Of a stretch of DNA of 64,000 nucleotides, positions 23,495 through 35,400 are shown one piece after another. The notes under the pieces are model-generated. The model saw only the letters and a list, made by a program, of their open reading frames with translations. It was not told where the DNA came from and ran no database searches. Numbering within the stretch: the stretch's first letter is position 1; each line of letters begins with the position of its first letter. Origin of the DNA: Pseudoscleropodium purum (Eukaryota > Streptophyta > Bryopsida > Hypnales > Brachytheciaceae). A program made the translations under genes and the position numbers. The stretch spans positions 10,912,001 through 10,976,000 of the forward strand of contig OZ017795.1 of NCBI GenBank assembly GCA_963969395.1, in the 5' to 3' direction.

Positions 23495-26400
23495 TCAATT
23501 ACCAGTGGACCCTGATTTCGTAACCTCGGTCTCGACAGTAGTCCTAACGACTGTGGTCTCCGAATTTTCCGACAGATAATGCTCCCCATTCGTAACCAGG
23601 GTTGGTGCCGTTCCTTGTACAGCAGCTGGCATTGTCACCAAATTGGACTTCGTAATGGCTGTATCCTCCACCACGACTTGACCTCCCTGCATAGGTGGCT
23701 AGAGGCAAATGAGCTGGACTACACTGATTTGTCCTAATAGTGGGGGGTAATTAGTGGGGCGTCACCTAGAAAATTAGTGTTAACACAAGATATTACTTTT
23801 CTGGGAAATGGAACAATTCAGCAATATTTTGTCCTACACTCATCAAAAATCGTGTGACTTCGGAAAATTAGTGTCACAGTATTAGGCAAACTAGTTTAGA
23901 TACGTGGCAGAAAGTAATTTAACAGGGGGACAAAAAACTGTGCACACTGCAGGAGGTTACAAATGTTAATTGCCTGTGAATAAACCCTCCACAAGTTAAA
24001 ATTCTCAGTTTGCAGACATCAATTTACAGTATATTTAGAGCTGCATAATTTGGAATGGAACACCAGTTCGGTTATAAAAAATCCAACGTATCTTTTATTT
24101 TACAAAACAAGTCGAAACTGCCACTAGTATTCTACAAGGTCTCACCTGTTGAAGGTCAGTTGAGTTTTGTATGGCAAGGTCTTCACTGAAGACCACTGCC
24201 GGCGAGGCTTCTGTATTTCCTTGAGGGACTGTATCTTGCACCACAACTTGCTCTACCTTTACAGGCTCACTGAAGACCACGGCCACCTTGGCTTCCAAAT
24301 TTCCTGAATTGGCCACCATACTATTCTCCATGGGCAAGACATTCGCATCCGGTACCGCCCCTTGTACAGCTGCTGGTATCGACCCCAAATCGGGCTTCGT
24401 ATCCTGCGACAAAATATGCCCCACATGCGTGGGTTCACTGAAGACCGGTCTTGTACAGACTCCAAGCTCGTGGTTCCACTGAACTGGCATAACTGTCTCT
24501 CCAGAGTAACCAACAGGATTTACTGGGTATATTTGTGCCACCTGATTGACTGGTGGTAAGTGAATTTGCGAAACTTGTGGAATTTGGGGCATCTGGTACA
24601 TTTGTGGCGGCTGCATTGGCCCAGCGACGTACCCCAAGCCTTGCTTGATTCGAGTGGCAAGTGGTTCCTCAATCAACGAAGAATTAACTCTCCCTCTTTT
24701 CTTTCGCTTAGGATGAGATTTGACGAAGTTTGCAACCTGCAGACACCACAGTAGTTCACTTTGGATTATGTTCACAGAGACTGGCAATGGACAAATCACT
24801 AATTGAAAACATAGGGCATGAGATGATCTGTCTCAACACCGAGAGACCCAACACTGGTGATACAAATAGAGCTCAATATACGAAAACTGAAAAAATATGA
24901 TGAAACAAGACACTCCTAACGTCATAAAAGTCACCATTAGTAAAAAATCGACTACCGCAGGCAACAGGTAGTATATACCTGACAAGGTTGAGACTGAACA
25001 GGAAGAGGTTGAGGCTCCGGTACAAGTGATCCCTTCGCATCTGCGGTGAAGACAAAATTAGAAGAGCTACTACATACCAATATGTATTTCTGGCGTCTAC
25101 AGGTCTCCGATATCTTGAAGTCGTTGAGATGGAAAGAAAGCACATGAATTCAATATCCACTGCCACTATAGTTTGCACACTCGTAGCGGATACCACAAGA
25201 CAGAAACCTGACGACATAACGACTCATTACAATAAATACTCGGGTAAGCAGACAAGTTCAGGATCTCAATCCACTACTGCTACTACAGACTGAAAATCTG
25301 GGTCATGCATCGAGAAACCACTATCTCACACTACCAGCGTTTAGATTTCATATGGAGCAGGAAGATAGCTGGAAAGAGTTGAACTGCCTCCTTTTTCCCT
25401 CGGAAATCTCTAACTGAATATCTCTGGTCCTGGATGATGCTACTGCTAGTCAATGCACTGATTGGTCTACTAGTGCATGTGACACTGATTTACCAAAGTC
25501 GCACTATTTTGAACTAGTGCAGGTTGAAAATATTATTGTATAATACGACTTTCCAAAAATATGAAAATTTGAGGTGACTCTAATTTTACAGGTGGTGTTA
25601 ATATCCAACCCCCCCTCACTATCAGGACAAAATCAGTGTAGTTTATTTATAGCTTGAAATTTACTAGAGTGAGATTCCCCATCAATATGCAATTTTGCGA
25701 ATTCCTCCTGGATAAAATTGATGCTGATACTAATTTTGTGGAATGATGAGATGTTGCAGCAGAATAGAGTTAGTCACCTGGTTGAGTGGCCTGAATGGCA
25801 AGAAGAGCAGTTCGAGCAGCTTTGATTTCTGCCTCTTTCTTGCTTTTAGCACCACCTCCGCTATAGCTCACACCAGCAATTTCGACGGTGGCTGTAAATA
25901 TAAGAGAGTGCTCTTTCCCTTGCCGCATAATTTTGTACTGAGGTAGCGGATATCCGTTCTTCTGAGCAAACTCTTGAAGAAGATTCTTACAAAGACCTGA
26001 CTCATGCTGCACCGCACCCACCATGAGCCCGACTTAGAAAGATCAAAGATCATCCACCTTGTGACACAAATATCAACTCAGAAGTATTAACAGATTAAAA
26101 AGCTTGAATGCAACAATTGAGGTCACTATTAGAGCTGAAAACTCCTTAAAGTTTCCTATACTTGTACTAAATGATTAGTCTGCATCCCTTGTCACAAAGA
26201 TGTTCTACAACCGCCTCATATAACCTCGAAAAGGACCAAACCTACTTCGAATAGAATTACAGAATCAAACACCTATACTGTAGTTGTAGTAGACACTGAA
26301 CATATGTCACGGCTCATTGCTGGTATCAATCATATCGAATATACCAAACGGCCCTATCACCTGGAAGCCACTTCGGCCAAATTCAGATTATATCCTCTAT

Positions 26401-26810
26401 AATCACGTGGAGAGTCGGATACTTGGATGAGAAGCGATTTGTTGTAAGGACCAAAGCAGGACTAATCATACAGATGCGTCGAACCCTGACGTTCAGCCAA
26501 AAGATTAAACCAACTGAAAGATAACCGCAGGACAAAGGAACCAGAAGTACGAAGGGAACAGAGAACTCACTACTGAACTAGGTGTAGGCCCCGATGACTG
26601 ATTTTGAAGAGAATCTAGGGCCACCTTCGCTGCGGCGTGTTCAGCTGATCTCACAGTTAAAAAACCAGGCGGAGATTCATAGCTAAGGTCGTGAATCCAT
26701 ACAGTTGATTTAAATCGAGGTTCATGAGGAGCTCCCTCTTTCACATGATCGTATGTTGGGGGCATAAGGCCCGCCTTCTGGGCATACTCTTGCAACTGGC
26801 TTTTATACAT
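23495..26810 (-). CDS. DRB1: Double-stranded RNA-binding protein, DRB1/HYL1-like
   Basis: A five-exon model on the minus strand: 26810-26574, 26006-25778, 25040-24979, 24736-24146 and 23686-23495, with GT/AG sites and matching phases, 436 aa. Residues 1-70 form dsRBD 1 (start MYKSQLQEYAQKAG). Residues 80-155 form dsRBD 2, with GLCKNLLQEFAQKNGYPLPQ and ending ARTALLAIQ as in HYL1. A basic HPKRKKRGR patch at about 184-192 is a likely nuclear signal. The C-terminal half is Pro/Gln/Met-rich, then holds diverged repeats of a VVFSEP...VVVQDT...PAAVQG type. Arabidopsis DRB1/HYL1 (419 aa) binds pri-miRNA with DCL1 in nuclear dicing bodies and also has C-terminal repeats; the role here is inferred. 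No stops, so probably functional. A DRB2-type paralogue is the main alternative. Confidence 0.85.
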
Positions 26811-27369
26811 CGCGAACTTTTCTTTCCTGTATCATCTGCTCTCTCAATTGCGGCGAAGTACTTAGACGTTGATCTGGCGAGGTAACCCTAGTTTTGTGGC
26901 AGCTCTGATAACCTCAAGCTCTCTCAGCAAACGAACGACTCTGACGACCGGCTCTGATCAACGGCTTCCATTTTCTTTTCAAGGAAAGGGGTCCTTCCCC
27001 GAAGATCGACCACAGGCTTGTGAATGTCGTCCGCAGGAAGATTGACAGCACTCGCCGGAGAAGCTCGTTCCCCGACCTTCCCCGAGCACTCCGATCCGCC
27101 GCCGCACTCCACTCTCTACTCCGCACCTCGCTCCTGCCCCGATCCCCGAAGATCGACCGTAGGCTCGCGCAGATTGACCGCAGGCTCAATCGGAAAAAAC
27201 CGCAGTCGGAGGAACAGAGCCTCGTTGTTGCAGAAACTCGGAAACTCAGAGAACCTTACTGGACTAGCGACTCAGACAACCCTAACTCCAAACCCCTATG
27301 ATCAACGGTGCAGGATTTTTTAAGCCATCGACGGCAGGCAGGGTCCCTCTTGGAAGGCATCAACGGCCC
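26811..27369. promoter_or_regulatory. DRB1-like upstream region, GC-rich, with short degenerate repeats
   Basis: The 550 bp between the DRB1-like ATG and the ValRS pseudogene is much richer in GC than most intergenic DNA here. Between 27000 and 27190 a phrase like 'gaagatcgaccgtaggctcg' recurs four times imperfectly. Overlapping ORFs on both strands come from GC richness and show no family resemblance. It probably contains the promoter and 5' UTR, but no defined element is visible. Confidence 0.4.
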
Positions 27370-27727
27370 AGGATCAATCCTGGAAGGCGGGGGGGCCAAA
27401 CATATGGATAACTTGGGTTGGCTTCCTTCCTGTTGAGGAAGCCGCTGCCACAATTCTTCCGTCAAATATGGCATAAAGGATGCAGCATGCGAAGGCCCAT
27501 ATCCAAACATAAGTTAACCACAAGGTGTCTCTGGTAGCTCTCTTCGCAGATTTATTGTCTCCAAACATGGTTGGCTTAATCACTTCAATGAAAACATCAC
27601 ATAGCTCATACAACCACCAAGAATGCAGGGAAGTCGTGGCATCTGAGAATTGATGACTCCCCAATCCCTTGACAGTCTTGTCAATGACTTTGTTGAGCAC
27701 AGATAGAATCCATTGACAGCTCAGGGG
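27370..27727 (-). pseudogene. Valyl-tRNA synthetase pseudogene, downstream part
   Basis: Minus-strand translation gives PLSCQWILSVLNKVIDKTV, then SDATTSLHSWWLYELCDVF and, in shifted frames, DMGLRMLHP and MPYLTEELWQRLPQQEG. These are consecutive blocks of the ValRS anticodon-binding region. At least two small frameshifts occur (around LHPF/MPYLTEE and just before LCLDMG). The 5' edge abuts the giant element at the duplicated CAGGGG; the rest of this pseudogene lies at 44326-46500. Confidence 0.85.
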
Positions 27728-27769
27728 TATGGAATACTTTTTGCACATGGGGAGTTACGCGCTCAGAAA
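27728..27769 (+). repeat. Left terminal inverted repeat of the giant element
   Basis: Begins TATGGAATACTTTTTGCACA; mirror image of 44284-44325 with about three mismatches in 42. Confidence 0.85.
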
Positions 27770-30159
27770 TGTGGTAAATGTGATTTCCGGGTAGGCAATA
27801 TCGGGTTTCAGGTGTGCAGGCTTTGAAATTGCCAGTTGCCATTTCCTGTGACCAAAGCCCCTACTGTACCATTTACACACACTTTATGGGCAGCATTTCC
27901 AAAGGTCGGGTAGCAGAGCCCATGATATCAGTGATTTTAGTGCCTGGGATTTGCAATTTTGATGTCGTTGGAGGGGGATTGAAACACAGGTGCTAGAACC
28001 CGGACCCAATACTAGCTCATTCGGGAACTCCATTGCCTTGGACAAGGATGACGACGAGGGCAGGAAGAGGACGACGAGGACGATGAAGATGATGAGCACA
28101 AGATTGCTCAGTTGGACGACAATAAGAAGGTAGACAATGGGGTTTGGCTTGGAGTCATTAATTGCAATGACAACATGGACCACCTTAGTAGTCATGTCTA
28201 TGTGGCTCTCATATGTACAATACAATGGGATACAATAATCTTACAACTTGCCTATTTGAGCCATTCCAAGAAAGCACACAACATAACATTTAATTATGTT
28301 TTAGTCAATATAATTATTATCGCATCCTTATGCAATTTCAATCAAGCATACTAGAATTTAGTTTTTCAAAGTCAAAATTCTATTTTTGGTAAATTTTTGT
28401 AATTAGTTTTTGTGGCTTTACATGAGAATTCATTAACAAACATGGGTGATGAATTTTTTTAATTCAATTGTATAGGCATATAGGAAACATCCATATGCAG
28501 ATCTTTCATATTACAAAACAATCCTTTAAGTAATAAACAATTGATCTATAAAGAGTTCAATGAAAAGTGTTATATAACAAAACTTGAAGAAATGAATATC
28601 CGCATATTTTAACTAGATTTTAACAAAGTTATTGTACCATCATATTCAAATGTTATAAAATTAGTTACCATATGCACATCAATGCAACATCAAAGTTACC
28701 ATTTGTGGGTCCAATGCAATGTAAGGCCATTACTTCCCAACTTACTAGCCTTCTTTGACATATTGACAGCTTCAATAGATTTTGTAGTTGTTCTTGTTTC
28801 TTATACAATAATGCAATTCAAAGGACATGATGCAAACAACAACTTCAAGAAGTATGACAATAATTCAGCATGGGGATATTAGAGCTAGACAATGAATTTA
28901 GTTGCCTAACACGAAGGTGCCTAAGCTAAAAAAATGTCTCTTTATAAGCTTGATTACTAAAATAACTTTCAAGTATATTTCTATCAGTCAAAGCTGTAAG
29001 GTATGATTTTTTTATTTCTTTTGAAATATCACTACCTTGTAGGGAAGATTCCAAAATCATTAATTTTCAAATCCAATAGATACAAAAGGGGGCATCTTTG
29101 GCCATAATAGGGATATATAATTTTCACTAAAGACCTTTGTTCCTCGCAACTTGAGAAAATGAGAGTGGTCGGTACTTTCTTGCACATTCAAAATAAAATG
29201 TGACACTAAGAACTAAATATCATATGTGATATATTAAAATTTTATTTTATTATTTTATAAAAATTACGGTGATTTTTTAAATTCAAGGTCATTTCAAATG
29301 TACAATGCTACACAAACAACACCTTAGTTTACGCACTTAATGTGTTAAGATTAGGATTTGAGATATTAAAGATATTGAACTATAACATCTTGAAAGTGTT
29401 TTAAAAAAAACAAAACTATTTGACTTAGAAATGGTATATCACTAAAAATTGTATAATTATCCAAACATGTGCTTTTTTTTTAATTCTAATTTTTGGAATT
29501 TGATGAAAATTCAATTTTTTTGTAAAGGAACATTTCATTTATACTATTCATAACTTTCTTTCTCATGACCTTATAGTAGTATAAAAGGCATTATCTGTAT
29601 ATGCTAATGAATTTAGAAAGTATTGTAAATACAAACCTTAATCTAGTTAGTATATATAATATAAATAAGATTAACTTCTTCTATATTTTACTTCCCATTT
29701 CCAAATTGATTTTGAGAGTTTTTAATATTGAAATTGTAATCTAGTTTGTACATATTTAGCACACAAACTCTAACCGCATCTTCGCCTACTAGTACACTTG
29801 TAAATTTGGAAAGTTTTACAAATTTAAATCTTAATCTAATTAGCGCGTATTGTAGCTAGGAATTGTGCACAATGTACATACTATAGCAACTAATTTTCAA
29901 ACTAATGAAGATGGTTTTGTAAACCTAAACCATGAATCCAAATTAGTGCATATTTAGTACAAAAATTTTCAATGCTACATCAAAACTTCACCACTTCATC
30001 ATCTATTCCAAAAAAATTCCATTTCCAAATGGATATTGAGAGTTTTATAATTCCAAACCCTAGTTACATGTAAGCTTTACCTCCTATTTCCAACTAGGTT
30101 TCCATCTACAAACATCGCCGCCATTTCCAAAGAAATTTCCATTTTCAAGTGGATGTTAA
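27770..30159. other. Left interior of the giant element, no supported gene
   Basis: The first 400 bp is GC-richer. At 28025-28130 a plus-strand frame reads an acidic EEDDEDDEDDEHK run that may be an exon relic. The rest is AT-rich without recognisable coding sequence. Confidence 0.4.
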
Positions 30160-30240
30160 CCCCTAAAGGACCATAAGCCCACCATGTAGCTTCTACAACC
30201 ACATTTGTATAATATTTGAAATATAAGCCTCACTAATAGT
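30160..30240. mobile_element. Left end of a TTAA/CCCC element (partial)
   Basis: TTAA at 30156-30159 followed by CCCCTAAAGGACCATAAGCC, matching the family-1 terminus. I found no matching right end nearby, so only the left end is supported and the 3' limit is arbitrary. Confidence 0.4.
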
Positions 30241-30312
30241 CTATAAGCAATAAAAAGACCCTACTTGATTTTTTGGGCTGCATCCATTGGTACAATCCAA
30301 TCAAGAAATGAT

Positions 30313-33130
30313 TCATTGAGCACTTTTTGGATAGAATACCTTTTGTATCCTTGATGGTGGTTGACTAGATTCCATACGTTCCATTGACCATTCAATACTA
30401 GTAGGATTACTTGCGGATGTTGATACACTTGATATATAAGTCTCACTATTCATATTTACTAGAGCCTGATTGCTATGTTCTTGAGATTCTAATTCCTCAT
30501 CATCAAACTTATCAGTTGAAGGAACACCAATTGAATAGTCACTTGTATGATTCAAAGTTCTAGAGGTCAAGCATTGATGCACATCCCTAGCTTATTGTAG
30601 GTGAGATTGTGCAATTTGTAAATCCATGTAACAAACAACTATTAAAATTAATATAGACCATCTAGACATGGTGAATTAATTTGTTCTAAGATCTGCCACA
30701 AAAGAAACATACCTAAACATCAATCACATGCGAAGTACTACATTAGACCATAAATTAAATAATGAACTGAAAGAAACCTGAAGTTGTGTCTGCAACTACT
30801 CTAACTTGTTTTCCTATGCCAAGTACGTATTGTAGTTAATATACTAACATAGAATTATTTAACAAGGTTTTTGGCTCCTTTAATTTAAAAAAAGATAAGA
30901 GACTAAATATTCTACAGTTACTAGACATTGCAAATTCAACAAACAAGTACATGGAGGATAAATTGGCATCATGCAGTCAAGGACCATGTGAAAGAAGCAA
31001 CAAAAATGAAAGAGCATTTGACACAAGTTGCAATGGTCTTCTTCACCAATTATTTTCTCTATGCTAGTGAACAAGCCACTTCTCTCCGCATGAATCTCAA
31101 AGACACCCTAATGCCACTGCTAGATAATGTTATGACTGCCGAGAAACAAATAAGCATTAATTATCATCTATATATAAATGTTGGACAAGTACCTCTAACT
31201 CCTCCTTATTCTAAATGTATATTAGTAATGACAGGCCACAAACTAGCCTGTCAAGAACAAATATATTTTTCTACATGGACACTTCATACATGCATAGTTA
31301 CAATGCATGTAAAGAAATGGAAAAGAAAACAATGACATAAACATATGGATAGTTGCCAGAATCAAGTTGGTACCTGTTCAAGAAGAGCATCTTTTATATT
31401 GGAACAGAGTATAGCATGGCTCTTCTCACACGATTTAAGCTATTCTATACACTACCATATAACTAGCTCTTGTTCTAGAAACTCTTTAGACACTGACATT
31501 TGCATATCACCTACTCACCAATTATCAAAACATGTAGAAATCAATTACTCCCAAAGCCAACGTAAAGTTTCATAGAAATGGAAATAAATCCGCTTTAGCA
31601 CTTGATTGCATGGTAACCAAGAGGTGTCCAAGCCTGGTGGATAGAACGACATTATCAGGCTCTGAGCATTGAATAGTGCATACTTGATCTCACGACTAGA
31701 TAAATCTCATAAGAGAGTAAATCATCTAGAAAGAGGCTATGTAAATTACAATCATTGCTTGCTGATTAACAAACGGGACTTCAAAATGAGATAATCATTG
31801 GAGTCCATCAAACTCAAATAATTGTCCAAGATAAGAAACTAGAAAAATGAGATTCAATGTTAAAGAGTATTGAAATGTCCAAATACCATTAACAGCTCCA
31901 TTTTCAGCTTCCTTTTCTAAGCTCACAACCAAAGACAAAGCTGAGCTATACTTTGAGAGGGCTCCATATTCATCAATAGCTTTCTTTTGAGCTGCTTGAT
32001 ATGTCTTGCCACACGTTCAAGCAAGGTCCCTTCAAAAACCTTCAACCCATCAAAGTCAATGTAATTCAAAGCCTAAGTGACCTCTCACCAACCTCAAGAC
32101 CATACAAAGTTAAATATTTAGAAAAATAACATTATGTTGATAAATAAAGAGTGGAATCTAATTACTTCGTGAAGAAGTCTACTTGACCTCCTACTTCGGT
32201 GATTAGGGTCGCTTTCCAAGCAACTCTTCACAAAGATTTTGACCACAAGAACCAAAAATGCACCTCTCCTCCCAAATTTTTACCTTTAGTCCAAATATAC
32301 AACAAGATTGAATAAAACACCCTCCCAATCAACATTCTAGGCCTAAGACCCTCTATCAAAGAACAAATTTTGAAGAAGAGTTGTTTGATATACCAAGTGG
32401 TTGGCTGAATTACGAAATGAATCGTCTTCAAAATCAAGAACATCTTTGAGAATGGCAAACAACACAATCCAAAATGCATTCACAAACTTAGACCTTTTCA
32501 CCAGCTGTTCTACTGAATGTCTATAGCCAAATATAAGAAAGGTACATGCTACTCTGTTATGGTGGTATGAAATTTTGAAGCCTAGGTGTCTACAATTTCC
32601 TTTGCTTTTTTCCAGTGGAGTATGCACAAGTGTGACAAGGCTGTATTCAGTCAAGGATTCCCAAAAAATGCACATATAAAATAGTGGCCAACCCTATAAG
32701 TATATGAATACGTGAATCTAAGATAAAAGCAACATAAATATAATTCTAAAGAATGCACAAGGATACTTTCAATGCTTTGCTGCAAAGCATTGAGCTTGTT
32801 TAGCTTCTCAGCTACTATTGCTCCAGTAAATGCTCTACTAGATGGTGTTGATTCCATCTCCAAATTCAAATGCTTCCAAGCTTATTTGCTTTCATAGACC
32901 TGAAATAATAATTTCTTTGATAAAGAGGGTACAAAAACTTTTTTATTTTTTGAAAACAGATGAAACCACCTTTACTGAGGAAGGCTGATGGTGTGAACCC
33001 ATCTATGGCTTCCTTGGGCTCCTCGTATGTGAAGTCGCCAATTTGCTTTAGCCGAGGGAATGACTTACTGTTTGCTAGTACCCACCTTGTTGGTGTTACA
33101 AGTTTTTGTGACTATAATGAACACACTGTG
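30313..33130 (-). pseudogene. Minus-strand coding remnants downstream of the TET/JBP-like gene
   Basis: Several exon-like stretches, none with a recognised domain. At 33121-32960: TPTRWVLANSKSFPRLKQIG, then DFTYEEPKEAIDGFTPSAFL. At about 32880-32760: NLEMESTPSSRAFTG and AEKLNKLNALQQSIESI. At about 32010-31888: QAAQKKAIDEYGALSKYSSA. At 30582-30313: an acidic/Ser-rich piece with ESSQPPSRIQK. They share strand and order with the dioxygenase relic and could be the transposase or partner gene of the giant element, but I cannot name the family. Stops and shifts separate the pieces. Confidence 0.4.
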
Positions 33131-33332
33131 AAAACATTACAATTTATAAGAATTCACACACATTAAAGAAAATACTTATCCACCAAGACACAAGGTAATA
33201 AACGAAAGATTTAGGAATACCTTTGATGTTGTTGGCACCATAGGAGGTCAATTTTGGTTTCTAACACATTTGCTAAATGCAAAGGGCCATGAAGGTCTCC
33301 AGCCTATTGTACTTTTTAAATTTTTGCATCTA

Positions 33333-34800
33333 CTATTTGATTAATACCCGGTATTCTTCCATAGTTCCACTAACATCTACCCCCTTCATATGCATTGTAG
33401 ATAAAATCCTTATTTGTTGAACTAACTTCTTACTAATTTGCAAAGATGTCCCTATCTGAGTAAACTTCTTATTCGTTGTGCATGGGATAGTACAATGAAA
33501 ATCACTTTTACCACACCATATAATCTTAACTATCCCATCACAAGAATTGAAATCTACACAAACTTTATAACTACCTAAAAGGAATTGCCTCCCTTCATAG
33601 TTAAAACCATTTTCTCTACTCGCTAAACAACCATCATCAATATACGTGGGAGCCCGCATACTAAATGCATACGAATTGAAGTCTTTGTCTTCGTGAAAGC
33701 AATTACTGAAATCCTCCATCATGTACGTCAAATTGCTTGAAAACGCACTCTGCTCCATATGAAATATTTTGAACTCTATCTTTGATAAAGTAGGCACTTG
33801 TGTTGTAGCCACTTCTACTTTTGTATATTGAAAAAGCTTGGGTACCAAACTATAAAACTTTCTACCATAAATGGTAGAAATATCTATGAATGACATTTGT
33901 TGTTGCTTCCAATTCTCAAGGGAAGCAACATTACCTTACATTTGTCTATTAGGAATATAGCGACCTAAACTTAACCCTACATCCATACCTACATTTCACA
34001 AAACAAAAACAAATAAATTAAATTAGTATTTTTATAATAATAATATATATATAATGGTATAAATAATATAACAAAACTTTTGTCAGCAAACATCTTTCAC
34101 AAACACATGGAATATTGAACATACCGGCTCTCCAATTGACTACATACATCACGCCTATCTTTTGAGCTCAGTTATACTTTATTAAACTAGTGCCTTTTTT
34201 CATACTCACAAGCATGGATGTGACTTTTTCATAATCTTTATATTCAATAGTAGACATTTGATCAAAAGGCATACATTTTACAACGAGAACAACTTCTTTT
34301 GAAGTCTTATCTTGTATGACTACCATTCCATGGGAAATGGGAAAATAATCTTTGGAAACATGCTCCAAATATACTTTGTCAAGATCCTCTATATTCCTTT
34401 TTTTTAACAACAAATGCATCTATAATTCATACATTCTACTTTTGGTATATAATCTTCAATAAAAAAATTCAAAAAGATTATAATAAACAATAATTAAAAA
34501 AAGATAGAAAAAAATCAATAGAATTCTTTGAATATTTAAGAAATGATGACAAAATATAAAACAAAAAAATTATAATGATTAAAATATATATATATAGATA
34601 AAAACAAAATTGTGAGATAAAAAAATGAAAAAAAGCAAATAAAGAATGAAAAAATAAAACTTTCTAAACATATGTCACCTCTAGAAAGCTATAAGGATCA
34701 TTCAAATCAAAATAAATAATATAAAAATACCTTTGATTTCTGATCGTACTTTCTCAAATTCTCTGATCCTTTCTGTCTTCACATAGGCCTTGTCATAATC
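33333..34800 (-). pseudogene. TET/JBP-like 2-oxoglutarate/Fe(II) dioxygenase relic
   Basis: Exon-like pieces: about 34800-34736, 34419-34188 and 33988-33333; the last two join with phases 1+2 (KKGTS-MDVGLSLGRYIPNR). In the 187-aa ORF 33896-33333, FHEDKD gives the metal motif H68-x-D70 and DFHCTIP gives the second His (H134). VDFNSCDGIVKIIW lies between them and FTQIGTSLQISKKL follows, the order of TET/JBP-family enzymes that oxidise 5-methylcytosine or thymine in DNA. In basidiomycete fungi such genes ride on KDZ transposons (known from the literature); carriage here by the giant element is seen directly. Damage: TAA at 33938-33936, a probable frameshift at an A-run near the exon start at 34419, and Gln (CAG) at residue 147 where I expect the 2-oxoglutarate-binding Arg. 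The family call is by motif memory, not a search. Confidence 0.55.
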
Positions 34801-34909
34801 TTTTTTTTTTTTTTTTTCTCAATGGTATGCTTCCTTCCCTATAAGTGTAAATCATTTCATTAAAAAATCATTCTACATATTTCTTAAACATGACATTTTA
34901 AAAACACCT

Positions 34910-35400
34910 TTGGATTCATATTATTTATTTATTATTTTTATAATTGAATAAAAAAATAACCAAATAAGGTAAGGAAGTTTAAAAATCAATTACTTTTTTG
35001 CTTTCTGAATCTTTAATTATACGTAAAATAAGAATAAAAAAGTACAAAGGCCAATTGCCTTATTACATTTCTCATCCTATTTAATTACCAAAAAATTGAA
35101 TATTATAGATTTAAAAGCCAATTGCTTTAATGTCTTTCCATCCAAATCATTGATAATGATATGAAATTAGTTACTTTTTTACTTTTACAATTGAATCAAA
35201 AATAACTAAATAAAATAGGAAAGCTTAAAAGCTAATTGCTTTATTGCTTCTCTAATTCTTGATAACGTATAAAATTAGAATGAAGAAGTATAAAGGCCAA
35301 CTGCCTTATTACATTCTTCATCTTATTTGATTATAAAAAAAATTGAATGTCATGGACTTAAAAATCTTCATGTCTTTCCATTCAATTTATTTTTGATCAT
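34910..35400. repeat. Tandem repeat, unit about 247 bp, about 2 copies
   Basis: The block at 35041 ('agtacaaaggccaattgcct', then 'ttattacatt', 'catcctattt') recurs at 35288 with few changes, about 247 bp apart. A partial related block ('gaaagcttaaaagctaattg') lies between. Confidence 0.65.

Noticed and set aside
26914..27323. Overlapping ORFs on both strands upstream of DRB1
   Set aside because: GC-rich repeated DNA gives frames on both strands at once; none resembles a protein family or has a conserved start.
27256..27748. Two small ORFs at 27.3-27.7 kb as genes
   Set aside because: Both are shifted frames of the ValRS pseudogene; the tail and head codons come from flanking repeat sequence.
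30928..31335. 135-codon plus-strand ORF in the giant element
   Set aside because: AT-rich, no domain, and opposite to the coding-like minus-strand pieces around it.
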